Below, in pieces: positions 8,342 to 16,073 of a DNA stretch of 44,567 nt. A program made the translations under genes and the position numbers. Numbering within the stretch: the stretch's first letter is position 1; each line of letters starts with the position of its first letter. The stretch spans positions 1-44,567 of the forward strand of contig CATKXR010000040.1 of assembly GCA_949840805.1 (NCBI GenBank), read 5' to 3'. Below the pieces are notes generated by a model that saw only the letters and a list, made by a program, of their open reading frames with translations, was not told where the DNA came from and ran no database searches. This DNA is from an uncultured Lachnospiraceae bacterium. GTDB taxonomy: Bacteria > Bacillota > Clostridia > Lachnospirales > Lachnospiraceae.

Positions 8342-9382
8342 TCACCATAAACTTCCCCACCAATCCGATACGGCGCCTCCAAAATCTGATAATCCGTCTC
8401 CTATCACACTAACAGCTTCTGTTCCTGCATTCCATAATGCTGTCCCTACATCCAGCGCGGCATCTGATATGGTTTCTGTCAAACCTTTTCCGGTAAAACT
8501 CTCACAAACACAATCTGCCAGCCATGTTACCCCGGCAGCTACCGCACCCACTGCCACGGCCGGAGCGCCTACAGGAAGCAAAGCCGCGGCTGCGGCTGTC
8601 GCTACTATCCCGATTCCCCAATCAACCACAACCTCACCGGCTGTTTCCGCGACTGCTCTCCAACCGCTGATTTCCCCGGATTTCCATTCCTTATAATTAT
8701 CATAAATCGTGGTTCCAACTGTGATGACAGACCCTGCGATCCCTAATCCCTTCGCCCATCCTGAATCTGTCACAAAGCTTACGGAATCTGCTGCCTCATG
8801 TTTCAGACTGGATAAAAAACGATCTCCCTTATTTAATTTTGATACATCTCCCAGCCCGTCCCAATCCCAGTACTTGGTCATTCCAAACCATTCTTTGAGG
8901 GATTTCGGATCCTCTATTCCCCAAACAGTGCTTTCAAGGTCAACCATCGAACCAGCAGTATCTAAAAGAAGCTGCATCGGGTCATCCCAGTTGTCTTTAT
9001 TGAACCAAGACACAAGTGAGGATCCAAAGGAAAAAGCGGAGCCCGCAATGCCTGCCTCTCCCACAATATCTGAAAATAAATCACCAAAATTCCAGGGTGA
9101 TTCTTCCTTCTCCCCCAGAATATTCTTCTCTGCCTGCTCATACAATCCGGCAATCGCATCCGCCTTTTCTCCCATGGTATCAAAATAGACTGCCTGTTCC
9201 TCCATGATAGTTGAGATGGATCGGAGCCGTTCTCCCAACTGTTCTGCAGAGCTGATTTTTCCCCTAAGCGCACGCCGGACACGATCCAAATCATCTGCCT
9301 GGTTCCGCATTGTCTTGGCATACCCTGCCATAGCATGTTGGCATCCTCTCACCCTTCCTGATTTTATCATAAATTCTTCCAA
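8342..9382 (-). CDS. Probable type VII effector with glycine/alanine-rich membrane-active C-terminus
   Basis: This 346-residue protein has a helical N-terminal module (about 1-90) ending YEQAEKNILG, with Tyr at residue 81. Two neighbours (10373-11575 and 12008-12643) have the same module with Tyr at 81. Residues about 247-291 are a hydrophobic Ala/Gly stretch (GIGIVATAAAAALLPVGAPA and beyond) and the end is GLSDFGGAVSDWWGSLW. This suggests a pore-forming or membrane-inserting toxin, as known for some glycine-zipper type VII toxins; that is inference. The start is TTG 9382 with AGGAGGG 10 bases upstream; the aligned N-modules support it over ATG 9370. No LXG motif is obvious. No dedicated immunity gene follows, only the DUF4176 gene. 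Confidence 0.72.
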   Translation of the reverse strand: MEEFMIKSGRVRGCQHAMAGYAKTMRNQADDLDRVRRALRGKISSAEQLGERLRSISTIMEEQAVYFDTMGEKADAIAGLYEQAEKNILGEKEESPWNFGDLFSDIVGEAGIAGSAFSFGSSLVSWFNKDNWDDPMQLLLDTAGSMVDLESTVWGIEDPKSLKEWFGMTKYWDWDGLGDVSKLNKGDRFLSSLKHEAADSVSFVTDSGWAKGLGIAGSVITVGTTIYDNYKEWKSGEISGWRAVAETAGEVVVDWGIGIVATAAAAALLPVGAPAVAVGAVAAGVTWLADCVCESFTGKGLTETISDAALDVGTALWNAGTEAVSVIGDGLSDFGGAVSDWWGSLW

Positions 9383-9539
9383 AGCATTTTCTCCCTCCTC
9401 GTTTTATGCTTACTTACAAACTAATGTATACCGATACCTGCAGGCCAGATGGTTTGCCAGTGTATCTCCTCACTTCTTATCTCAGGACAATCCTCAATCA
9501 TTTAGCAAATATGTTTAGCTTTGAAATATATCAAATACA

Positions 9540-10331
9540 TTAAAATCCTGCCAGTGACAGAAACACCCCTGCAATACTAAGAAAATAAAATCCTCCAAAT
9601 AAAAGCTTCATCAAAAAACCGGACCGGTTCTGTGTCTTTCCATAAAACGTCAAGCTTCCAAATCCAAAAACCAGGCCTACCAGCATCCTGCTGCCCAAAG
9701 TCATCCAAAACCCCTCCGGCTCACCTTTTCCAAGATAAAAGCATACCGGAAACCCCATCAAGAACACCAATATACTGGCCGACAGCAAAAATTCTCCCAC
9801 AGGCCTTTTTCTCCCCCGTAAGGAATATCCGCTACAGAAATACTTCTGCGGATCCTCACTCGACTTTCTGCATATGATATCCAATGCCTCCCCATCACAG
9901 ACAAATGGCTGGGGCATGATAATCAGCTTTCCCTCCCACAAAACTCCTGTAGTGCTTTTCATTCTCGTTCCTTTTATAATTCTGGGAGTCAGATGACGGT
10001 CTATCTGATAGCAACCGGATGGGAGCTGAAAATGTACTTGCCGCTTACTATGCTTTTTTTCCTGGCGAATATCATACAAGGAACTGAAGAAGACCACTAA
10101 TGGCACAGAAATACAGGCGAAAATCAGCTTGTCAAATCTTACCGCCAATGCAGCCAACAATACTGCAATATCAAGCAGTGACAAGCCTGCCATAAATGAA
10201 CGTCGTGTTATATTTGTCTTTGCAAAGGGGATTGCCCCAAATGCGAATAAAAGGATAAAAATAAATATGTAAAACGCAATTAATTCCAGGATTCGTATCA
10301 CCTCAGTTCTTTCCTTACATACCTTTATCAT
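9540..10331 (-). CDS. Polytopic membrane protein, candidate immunity protein
   Basis: This 263-residue protein has about six membrane segments: three near the N-terminus (FYIFIFILLFAFGAIPF; SLLDIAVLLAALAV; FACISVPLVVFFSSLY) and three near the C-terminus (from about residue 180). About 90 soluble residues lie between them. I do not recognise the family. It lies 41 bases after the toxin-like gene at 10373, the usual place for an immunity gene, and several known type VII membrane toxins are paired with polytopic immunity proteins. The start is uncertain: ATG 10331 lacks a good site, whereas GTG 10301 has AAGGA 10 bases upstream and would shorten the protein by ten residues. Confidence 0.65.
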   Translation of the reverse strand: MIKVCKERTEVIRILELIAFYIFIFILLFAFGAIPFAKTNITRRSFMAGLSLLDIAVLLAALAVRFDKLIFACISVPLVVFFSSLYDIRQEKKHSKRQVHFQLPSGCYQIDRHLTPRIIKGTRMKSTTGVLWEGKLIIMPQPFVCDGEALDIICRKSSEDPQKYFCSGYSLRGRKRPVGEFLLSASILVFLMGFPVCFYLGKGEPEGFWMTLGSRMLVGLVFGFGSLTFYGKTQNRSGFLMKLLFGGFYFLSIAGVFLSLAGF

Positions 10332-10372
10332 TCATATTATCGCTCAATGCACGGTAATGGTTTAAAATCATT

Positions 10373-11575
10373 CTAAACTGCACAGGCAAAACCATTATGG
10401 ATTATAGCCACATTACCAATTTCTTTTTCTTTAGTCCCCCTAAAATAATCAATTGTCTCAGCAATTCCGTTCTGCAAGGCATCCTCCCACCCGCTAATTT
10501 CATCTACCATAGCTTTTGTTACTTCTCCTATTGTTGTGTCAATACCTTTTATTTCTTTTTTCATCAAATTATCGAATACTTCCTTTCCATGCTTTATTTT
10601 AGGAAGCTCGTCTATAACATCGTCTGCCTTATCTCCAATGGCCTTTATAACTTTAGTGTTTTTCAACCAATCATTAAACTCATCCACATGTTTGCCAACC
10701 ACAGTAAATATATCCTCTCCTTTCTTCATAACACCCTTCACCGCATCTCCAAAGCCATCTATAATATCATCACCATGTTTGAGTATGGGATCTAATTCAT
10801 CAGCATGTTTTAAGAAATCACCTATAGCCGGAATAAAAGCAACACTAGTAAATCCCAACACCACCCATTCTGAAGTTGTCGGGCCATCATCAATTAAATT
10901 CCATATGTCTGCAGCTAAGTCACGTACATCTGCACCCGTGCCAAGATATGGCACAAAACCTATTGCAACACTTAATGCAGTACCAACCAATGTGCTGTCT
11001 TCTACAAAATCACCAAATAACACCTGCCTCAATGTCTTAGAAAAACCGGTCCCACTATCATCATTCCATGCATCCCTAAGAAGCATTGCAAAACCGGCTG
11101 GATTCTGCGATAAAATCAATAAAAAATCACCAAGATAATTTGTTTCCTTCGCAAAAATCCCCCATCTGTACTGTTCCATTGCAGCAGATAAATAATCTAC
11201 AAGCTCTTCTATTTTTTTCGAAAACTCCTCATTTTCACTATTTGAGACTAATGGATTAACGGATTCATGAATGTCATTCTGAACTTCAGTTTTCTCTGTC
11301 TCTACCCCTAAAATCCTGTTTTCTGCCTCGCTATATTTCTGGACGATTGCCAAAAGCACCGTTTCAAACTGTTTTAAATCCCTATCATGGCTTTCATTAT
11401 TACGAATAATGCGGTTAAGTTCTCCTGGTATATTTCCATATACATTTGCCCTTAAATTACTACGGATGTCCTGGAGCGTTTCATTATATTGCTCTATTTT
11501 CTGATACAAATCATGATAATCACCAGCAGCCCTTTTCACATTATTTATCTCAATCCGAAAAAATTCTTCTGCCAT
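10373..11575 (-). CDS. Probable type VII effector with pretoxin-like region
   Basis: This 400-residue protein has the helical N-module of its neighbours (1-90, ending KYSEAENRILG, Tyr81). About 100 residues of spacer follow, then two hydrophobic stretches (about 192-254) with GFVPYLGTGADVRDLAADI and GFTSVAFIPAIGDFLKHADE. This resembles the TG-type pretoxin segments found before toxin domains in polymorphic toxins. The final 140 residues are mostly charged helix (DDIIDGFGDAVKGVMKKGED and on) and do not match a nuclease or other enzyme I know. The start has AAAGGA 12 bases upstream. The gene is AT-rich compared with the machine operon, suggesting recent exchange. It sits between a DUF4176 gene and a membrane protein gene. 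Confidence 0.7.
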   Translation of the reverse strand: MAEEFFRIEINNVKRAAGDYHDLYQKIEQYNETLQDIRSNLRANVYGNIPGELNRIIRNNESHDRDLKQFETVLLAIVQKYSEAENRILGVETEKTEVQNDIHESVNPLVSNSENEEFSKKIEELVDYLSAAMEQYRWGIFAKETNYLGDFLLILSQNPAGFAMLLRDAWNDDSGTGFSKTLRQVLFGDFVEDSTLVGTALSVAIGFVPYLGTGADVRDLAADIWNLIDDGPTTSEWVVLGFTSVAFIPAIGDFLKHADELDPILKHGDDIIDGFGDAVKGVMKKGEDIFTVVGKHVDEFNDWLKNTKVIKAIGDKADDVIDELPKIKHGKEVFDNLMKKEIKGIDTTIGEVTKAMVDEISGWEDALQNGIAETIDYFRGTKEKEIGNVAIIHNGFACAV

Positions 11576-11611
11576 TTTACCCTATATTCCTTTCGCTTTT
11601 GCCGCCTGTCC

Positions 11612-11932
11612 TCACTCAATCTCTCTGAACTTCCTTCGAAATGCTAATTCCTCCAAATCCTGAAATCCTATAAAATAAACTAACTGTATCTGATCATGGT
11701 CAAACAGAACAACATCATTACTGCTAAGGGCTCCTTCCGGATACAAACAACCCAAATAGTCATAGATTTTTTCTTCTCCTTTTGCCCGAATCTTCCTCCC
11801 ATATACCATAACCCTTTTTATTCCGTCCTTCAGCAGCACTACAGAGCCAATCGGCAAATAAGGAACGGGTACTGTATCTCTTAATATTCCATCCTGTTCA
11901 ATCCGGCCTTGACTTTCTTTATTTTCCATCAT
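11612..11932 (-). CDS. DUF4176 family protein, longer copy
   Basis: This 106-residue paralogue of the 94-residue protein at 7970 carries about 25 extra N-terminal residues. The core PIGSVVLLKDGIKRVMVYG...YDYLGCLYPEGAL...FDHDQIQLVYFIGFQD matches over the full DUF4176 length. Two consecutive ATGs open the frame (11932 and 11929); AAAGG lies about 7 bases before the first. It ends 36 bases before the 400-residue effector. One DUF4176 gene thus precedes that effector and another follows the 346-residue one. This fits a role tied to individual effectors rather than to the machine, but that is inference. Confidence 0.78.
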   Translation of the reverse strand: MMENKESQGRIEQDGILRDTVPVPYLPIGSVVLLKDGIKRVMVYGRKIRAKGEEKIYDYLGCLYPEGALSSNDVVLFDHDQIQLVYFIGFQDLEELAFRRKFREIE

Positions 11933-12007
11933 CTTTAACCTTTCTCTTACGGTTTTTCTGTATCATCCATTTTTTCTATTTTCTTGTACCTTTCCACATC
12001 TATTTCT

Positions 12008-12643
12008 TTAAAGCTGAATATCAAATTCGTCATTAATCACACTCTCAACCGCTTTCTTCTTTCCATACCCAAACATGTCCAATGGACTTACCCCATTCTC
12101 CATATAATGCATAACATCATCTATTGTATCAGCTATATCATCAGTTGCATCAGCCACACCCCTCCACCCCATTTCTCTGCAACCATCACTCATGTTTCTA
12201 AAAAAACCACTTACATATTCTGCATTTTTGCCAGGGCCTCCCTGCCCACCATAATAGCGAGGAACCTCCACGAACCCCCCTTCTTCCTTGATATTTTCTA
12301 ATACATTTTCATACTCCAGCGCCTCCTTCTGTAAATCTGACAACTGGCTTCCTGAAATACTGCCTGCCCCGAAATCCACGATCCTCCTCTCCGAATTTCG
12401 GTAATCACTTGCAATAGTTCCCAATACACTGCCAAGCCCCGACATCATAACCGTCTCTATTTCCAGGTTTTCCTCTATTTTTCTCAGCGTTTTCCCGATA
12501 TCCTCTATTGAACTCAATTTATGCCGCAAGTTTCCCCGAATAGAAGAAACCCCCTCCTGTAACTCCCTAATCCGCTTTCCATAGTCCTTTATTTCTTCTG
12601 AATGGGCATCTATTTTTCTTATATTAACCTTAAATTCTTCCAT
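12008..12643 (-). CDS. Short type VII effector-like protein
   Basis: This 211-residue protein opens with the same N-module as the two larger effectors (MEEFKVNIRKIDAHSEEIKD..., ending DYRNSERRIVD with Tyr81). It then has a linker with YYGGQGGPGKNAEYVSGFF and a short acidic C-terminus (VADATDDIADTIDDVMHYME). No toxin domain is evident, so it may be a truncated effector, an orphan, or a helper for the larger ones. ATG 12643 is favoured because the residue-81 Tyr then lines up with the paralogues and AAAGGA lies 12 bases upstream. In-frame TTG 12676 and ATG 12655 are alternatives. It is followed by the DUF4176 gene at 11932. Confidence 0.68.
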   Translation of the reverse strand: MEEFKVNIRKIDAHSEEIKDYGKRIRELQEGVSSIRGNLRHKLSSIEDIGKTLRKIEENLEIETVMMSGLGSVLGTIASDYRNSERRIVDFGAGSISGSQLSDLQKEALEYENVLENIKEEGGFVEVPRYYGGQGGPGKNAEYVSGFFRNMSDGCREMGWRGVADATDDIADTIDDVMHYMENGVSPLDMFGYGKKKAVESVINDEFDIQL

Positions 12644-12715
12644 CTTTTTCGCCATTCCTTTCCAATGCGCAAGCAAGTTGTGAAAGTTTTGTCAGTTTCT
12701 TTCACCATTCTCCCT

Positions 12716-13399
12716 TTACTTTACCCTACTGTTTGCCTTCCTCATCCAATCCATACAGGCATTAATAAAATCTGTTTTCCCTGGCTTACTGACTATTGTT
12801 TTTTCCGGCCCTAATTCCAGCATTTCCTGTAAATCTGCCGATTCTATAATTCCAAACACACATTGTGCCTTCTTATCCACCATGCTTTTCCCAATCAGAA
12901 TCCATTGCTTTTCTATCTGATTCTGCTCTATCTCTGGTTTAAATTCATCCGTAATCTCATCCGGAGATGCCTGTTTTACAATTTCAGATGTTTCACCCCT
13001 TATCTCTATCCGGTTGGCCAGCATACCTGCTGCCAGAGATAAGAATGGTATTTCAAACAAATCAAGCTGCTCTCCTTGCTTTTCCATAAAACAAATCCTG
13101 CCTTCGCAGAAATAAAAACTAAACCTTTGTTTCTTTCCGTCTTTCTGTATCCCGGTTACAGAAAATTCAGCTTCATGCATCAAAATTAACTGAATTAATT
13201 TTATCAAAGGCGTATGTACCAGAATCTTCTTGTCTTCGTCCTCCTGGATATAGCCCTTTTTCATTAATGATTCCCGAGATGCCGCTATTGATTCTTCTTC
13301 CATTTTGCCTTTCTCTTGTAGTTCCTGACCGTCTTCTGTGCCAGCTATCATAATCAGATAGCCTAGCTCCGACAGGTTTAATTGATATTTGACTGCCAT
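12716..13399 (-). CDS. Chaperone-like protein of the effector operon
   Basis: This 227-residue protein leads the effector operon. By eye it shares an outline with the machine-operon protein at 16511-17224. Each has an N-terminal helical part (NLSELGYLIMIA here, DLLEFQVLAAARN there), a segment like SLMKKGYIQEDEDKKILVH against QMARSGILKQEQKELVIQP, then a beta-rich middle (FYFCEGRICFMEKQGEQLDL). Proteins of this size and kind beside type VII genes include the DUF5081/EsaE group and mycobacterial EspG chaperones; I cannot assign it to either from sequence alone. A role binding the effectors at 8342-12643 and bringing them to EssC is a reasonable inference. AGGAG lies about 13 bases upstream of ATG 13399. 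Confidence 0.6.
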   Translation of the reverse strand: MAVKYQLNLSELGYLIMIAGTEDGQELQEKGKMEEESIAASRESLMKKGYIQEDEDKKILVHTPLIKLIQLILMHEAEFSVTGIQKDGKKQRFSFYFCEGRICFMEKQGEQLDLFEIPFLSLAAGMLANRIEIRGETSEIVKQASPDEITDEFKPEIEQNQIEKQWILIGKSMVDKKAQCVFGIIESADLQEMLELGPEKTIVSKPGKTDFINACMDWMRKANSRVK

Positions 13400-13571
13400 G
13401 ATTTACACTTTTCTCCTACCCTTTTGTTTAATGCTTTTTCCAATGGATCCTCACTTTATTCACACTCTGATTTGCATAATTTAACAATTTCTCATTCTTC
13501 CCATGCTGCTTTTCTGGCGTTGTTTAGCGGAAAATATTGATACCACAGGATGGTCGATAACATAGTCTGGG

Positions 13572-13801
13572 CTATTACCCATACCCCGGAAAAACCTCGA
13601 AGAACATCGGCGCTTAATGAGCTGGGATGGTTCTCCCAGCAGATTTAACGTTTGCTACGTTCTTCATCGGAGCAGGAGCACGTTTTCCGGGGTATAGGTA
13701 ACAGGCCAGGCGGATCTTCCGGAATAACTGTAAAAAGCAAAAAATTCCGCCCGAAAAGGTATACCCTTCCGGATACCCCATAATACGTACCCTTCGGGCG
13801 G
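13572..13801 (-). other. Nested inverted repeats, possible structured RNA
   Basis: This gap between the effector and machine operons holds several paired arms. An outer 19-base pair lies at 13575-13593 and 13683-13701, with one position that pairs only as G-U in minus-strand RNA. Inside are GAAGAAC/GTTCTTC (about 13600-13606 and 13659-13665) and GCTGGGA/TCCCAGC (13621-13640). A second hairpin, TCCGCCCGAA/TTCGGGCGGA, spans about 13745-13801. Together they look like an elongated structured RNA, but no known class was recognised. No gene with a ribosome binding site is seen in 13400-13930. Confidence 0.4.
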
Positions 13802-13846
13802 ACATCCAGCCTGCGCCGAACAACAAAATATAAATTCCAAAAGATA

Positions 13847-13897
13847 AAATGCCAGATATCTTTTTAGAATATCACTTCCATAAAATATCTGGCATTT
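13847..13897 (-). terminator. Terminator of the type VII machine operon
   Basis: AAATGCCAGATAT (13847-13859) pairs perfectly with ATATCTGGCATTT (13885-13897) around a 25-base loop, followed on the minus strand by TTTATCTTTT. It lies 34 bases past the stop of the last WXG100 gene. Confidence 0.7.
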
Positions 13898-13930
13898 CAC
13901 CCAGCCAATCAAAGAACCTCTCTCCACCCT

Positions 13931-14239
13931 TTACAGTATCCCTGTCAAAGCCCCGCTGATCTCCTGGCTCTTGGCCTCTGCCTTCTCATAAATAGCTGCC
14001 ATCTCCTCCAGATCCGTCACATGCTCATTAATCATGGTATGGACTCTCTCAATCTCATCCTCCAGCTCATTAAACTTATTCAGATATGCCGTAGCCGCCT
14101 CGCCCTCCCAAAAGTTGGACATATTGCGAACCTGTTCCATCATGCTAGATGTCAATGTCTGTACCTGTCCCATGCAGGTGCTAAATTCTGATGAAGTCTC
14201 GTGCAATTTCTGAGGGGTTACTAATAAACTGCCTTCCAT
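13931..14239 (-). CDS. WXG100-size protein 5 (last gene of machine operon)
   Basis: This 102-residue all-helical protein has WEG at residues 44-46 between two helices, the hallmark of WXG100/ESAT-6 proteins. Members are small hairpin dimers secreted by type VII systems, often as partners of larger effectors. A Y-x-x-x-E secretion-type motif (YEKAE) lies in the C-terminal helix. AAAGGAG is 8 bases before ATG 14239. It lies 83 bases after the preceding WXG100 gene and just before the operon terminator. Confidence 0.92.
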   Translation of the reverse strand: MEGSLLVTPQKLHETSSEFSTCMGQVQTLTSSMMEQVRNMSNFWEGEAATAYLNKFNELEDEIERVHTMINEHVTDLEEMAAIYEKAEAKSQEISGALTGIL

Positions 14240-14322
14240 AATAAATTCTCCTTTTCACTATTTATTTTTTAATTTTAAAAATTTTCCTCTTCCTTATCCC
14301 CGCCCCGAACAAGAAAGGAGCT

Positions 14323-14622
14323 TTAGAAACTCCTCTTGCTTGCCGTATCGTAGTTCACATTCTCCGCATTCTCATACTCTGTGGCAATATTATCCAAAGC
14401 CTCACAATATTTATTAATCAGATTATAGAACTGTGTCATATATTCCTTATCTGTATTGAACGCTGCATGGAATGCATCATTTGCCTGACCTTCCCACATA
14501 GAGTTCAGGCTTTCCTCGGATGCCTGCAGGTTCTGCACCTGGCTGTTAAACTGCTGGTTAAGTTCCCTTAAGGAATTTGCACTATTTCTCACCTGTGATG
14601 CTGTTACTCTGATCAATGCCAT
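14323..14622 (-). CDS. WXG100-size protein 4
   Basis: This 99-residue helical protein with WEG at residues 43-45 and YENAE near the C-terminus fits the WXG100 family closely. The opening MALIRVTASQVRNSANSLRE and the following QAND-AF segment are typical of EsxA-like proteins. Among the five, it is the best candidate for the general EsxA homologue, together with the neighbour at 13931. ATG 14622 is chosen over ATG 14628 because it places the AAGGAGG site 9 bases upstream instead of 3. Confidence 0.92.
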   Translation of the reverse strand: MALIRVTASQVRNSANSLRELNQQFNSQVQNLQASEESLNSMWEGQANDAFHAAFNTDKEYMTQFYNLINKYCEALDNIATEYENAENVNYDTASKRSF

Positions 14623-14721
14623 TATCATTTTCCTCCTTGCATTATGTTGTTATATATGTAATTTTATTACAACCGTTTGTTAAATTCGCGAGCATACTTA
14701 TCTGCCAAATGATTGGCTGTT

Positions 14722-15033
14722 TTAGTCACGGTTATGAGCTCGCTCCCACGCTTCCATCTCCGCCTCGTAAATCGTCTCCGCGATATCCCGGATCGCCTGT
14801 GCCACCTCGCGGACTGCCTGTGCCGTTTTATCAATATTACCCTGCAGGGTCTTCCCTTTTCCGATATATTTTACAGAATTATCCCCTGTCCAGTTAGTGC
14901 CAAGCTGGCTTAAAGTCTCCTCAAGCTGCGTCCCCGACAGCTTTTCCAGATTACCGGCCACCTCATCCAGTTCTCCGGCCTGCCTTTTTGCCTTATTGAA
15001 ATCCATTACAATGCTGTTGTAGCTCCGCGCCAT
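14722..15033 (-). CDS. WXG100-size protein 3
   Basis: This 103-residue helical protein has WTG at residues 48-50 in a GTNWTGDNSVKY loop. It is the most divergent of the five: the C-terminal helix has YEAEM rather than a Y-x-x-x-D/E motif. It might serve as a partner of another WXG100 protein instead of carrying the signal itself, since in heterodimers only one partner needs it. GGAGGAG lies 10 bases before ATG 15033. Confidence 0.85.
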   Translation of the reverse strand: MARSYNSIVMDFNKAKRQAGELDEVAGNLEKLSGTQLEETLSQLGTNWTGDNSVKYIGKGKTLQGNIDKTAQAVREVAQAIRDIAETIYEAEMEAWERAHNRD

Positions 15034-15058
15034 CGCCTTTCATCTCCTCCTTTTTCAC

Positions 15059-15382
15059 CTACAGCACATCCCCGGGAAGTGACTGGATGATGCTTTCTAC
15101 CTTCAACTCCGTAGCCGAATAAGTCTGTGCAATATTTCTCAAATCAACCGGATGTTCCGACAAGCGGTTTAAAATTTGCTCGATATTATCCTGCTGCTCC
15201 GTATAGTTCTGCCGGTGCATGTCGCCCGCTTCCCCTGCCCAGTATCCCTTGCTCTTATCCACCAGGGTCCTCATGGCGTCAAAACGCTGACGCATATTGT
15301 TTACATTCTTCTCTACCTCGATCGCCTTCTGGTTCAGCACATCCGGCGTCACCAAAAGTTCTACGGCTCCAACGATTGCCAT
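15059..15382 (-). CDS. WXG100-size protein 2
   Basis: This 107-residue helical protein has WAG at residues 48-50 (KGYWAGEAGDMHRQNY) and YSATE near the C-terminus. The start MAIVGAVELLVTPDVLNQKA resembles WXG100 N-terminal helices, where the T/S-P-x-x-L pattern is common. AAGGAGGT lies 12 bases before ATG 15382. Its stop is 25 bases ahead of the next WXG100 gene, so the run is translated from one transcript. Confidence 0.9.
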   Translation of the reverse strand: MAIVGAVELLVTPDVLNQKAIEVEKNVNNMRQRFDAMRTLVDKSKGYWAGEAGDMHRQNYTEQQDNIEQILNRLSEHPVDLRNIAQTYSATELKVESIIQSLPGDVL

Positions 15383-15400
15383 CTTTGTTTAGCCACCTCC

Positions 15401-15703
15401 TTATATTCGTATGGAATCAATCTCTGACGAAACGGACGCTTCACATCTCCGGTATTCATCCCTGGCATTTTCCATGTAGCCGATCAGGCTGTCAATGGTC
15501 TTGCACATCTCCTCCATGGCCTCATGGTCTGACTGGAACGCCCGGTTAAAAGCGTCATTGGCCGGCCCGTTCCACATGGCATCCAGCTCTGTGATGGAAT
15601 CAAATGCCTTCTGCATTTCTTCACGAAGCATTTTTACCTCTGTCTGCATCTCCCCAATGTCGTTTGCCAGAGTGCCGATATTGATCTCAATAATATCCGC
15701 CAT
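15401..15703 (-). CDS. WXG100-size protein 1
   Basis: This 100-residue helical protein has WNG at residues 44-46 (LDAMWNGPANDAFNRAF) and YRRCE near the C-terminus. Sequence and length match the WXG100 family. ATG 15703 has AGGAGG 5 bases upstream; a longer frame to 15769 would run far into the previous gene and is rejected. It starts 10 bases after the stop of the 119-residue N-domain-like protein, suggesting that the two are made together and may pair. Confidence 0.9.
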   Translation of the reverse strand: MADIIEINIGTLANDIGEMQTEVKMLREEMQKAFDSITELDAMWNGPANDAFNRAFQSDHEAMEEMCKTIDSLIGYMENARDEYRRCEASVSSEIDSIRI

Positions 15704-15713
15704 CTCTCTCCTC

Positions 15714-16073
15714 CTATCTGATTTGATATTCGTGGATGCTGTCCCGTATATTTCCAAGGCTGACCACATCCATGCTCCGGTAATAGTTGATCTTCCGGAC
15801 CTCGTCCCCGTAATCCGTAATATTACGTTCGCTTTGATGGTACATCAGTTGAATCTGATTCAAAGCCGCCATCATTTCCATCATGCTGTGTCTTTCCGTA
15901 TTCAGATCTTCCAGTTGATGCCGCAGGGCGCGTATCACGTCATCATAAGCTGACATCCGCCGAATCGAGGAGACAATGTCTTCTACTTTCTCTGTCTGCC
16001 GGTTCAGCTTGCGGACCATCTGCTGCAGTTCCTGGGAGGATTCTGCCAATGCTCGTATGGCTACCGTAAACAT
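15714..16073 (-). CDS. Free-standing version of the effector N-terminal module
   Basis: This 119-residue helical protein has no W-x-G turn. Its first 88 residues match the N-module of the three effector-like proteins: a heptad-like helix, an SIRR/IR-LR patch near residues 36-50, and a closing Y-x-x-x-E-x-x-I segment (YHQSERNITD, Tyr78). A tail YGDEVRKINYYRSMDVV follows. It may be a core component that mimics the effectors' targeting domain, a partner of WXG100 proteins, or a domesticated effector. ATG 16073 has AAAGGAG about 7 bases upstream. A 192-base gap precedes it, in which I see no gene or convincing promoter. Confidence 0.75.
   Translation of the reverse strand: MFTVAIRALAESSQELQQMVRKLNRQTEKVEDIVSSIRRMSAYDDVIRALRHQLEDLNTERHSMMEMMAALNQIQLMYHQSERNITDYGDEVRKINYYRSMDVVSLGNIRDSIHEYQIR

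Noticed and set aside
10536..11138. 200-codon Ser/Pro-rich plus-strand ORF
   Set aside because: Antisense shadow of the 400-residue effector gene; its low-complexity sequence comes from the opposite strand.
13614..13927. 70- and 87-codon minus-strand ORFs in the gap after the effector operon
   Set aside because: They lie over the paired arms and the operon terminator, lack ribosome sites, and read as Arg/Pro/Cys-rich noise.
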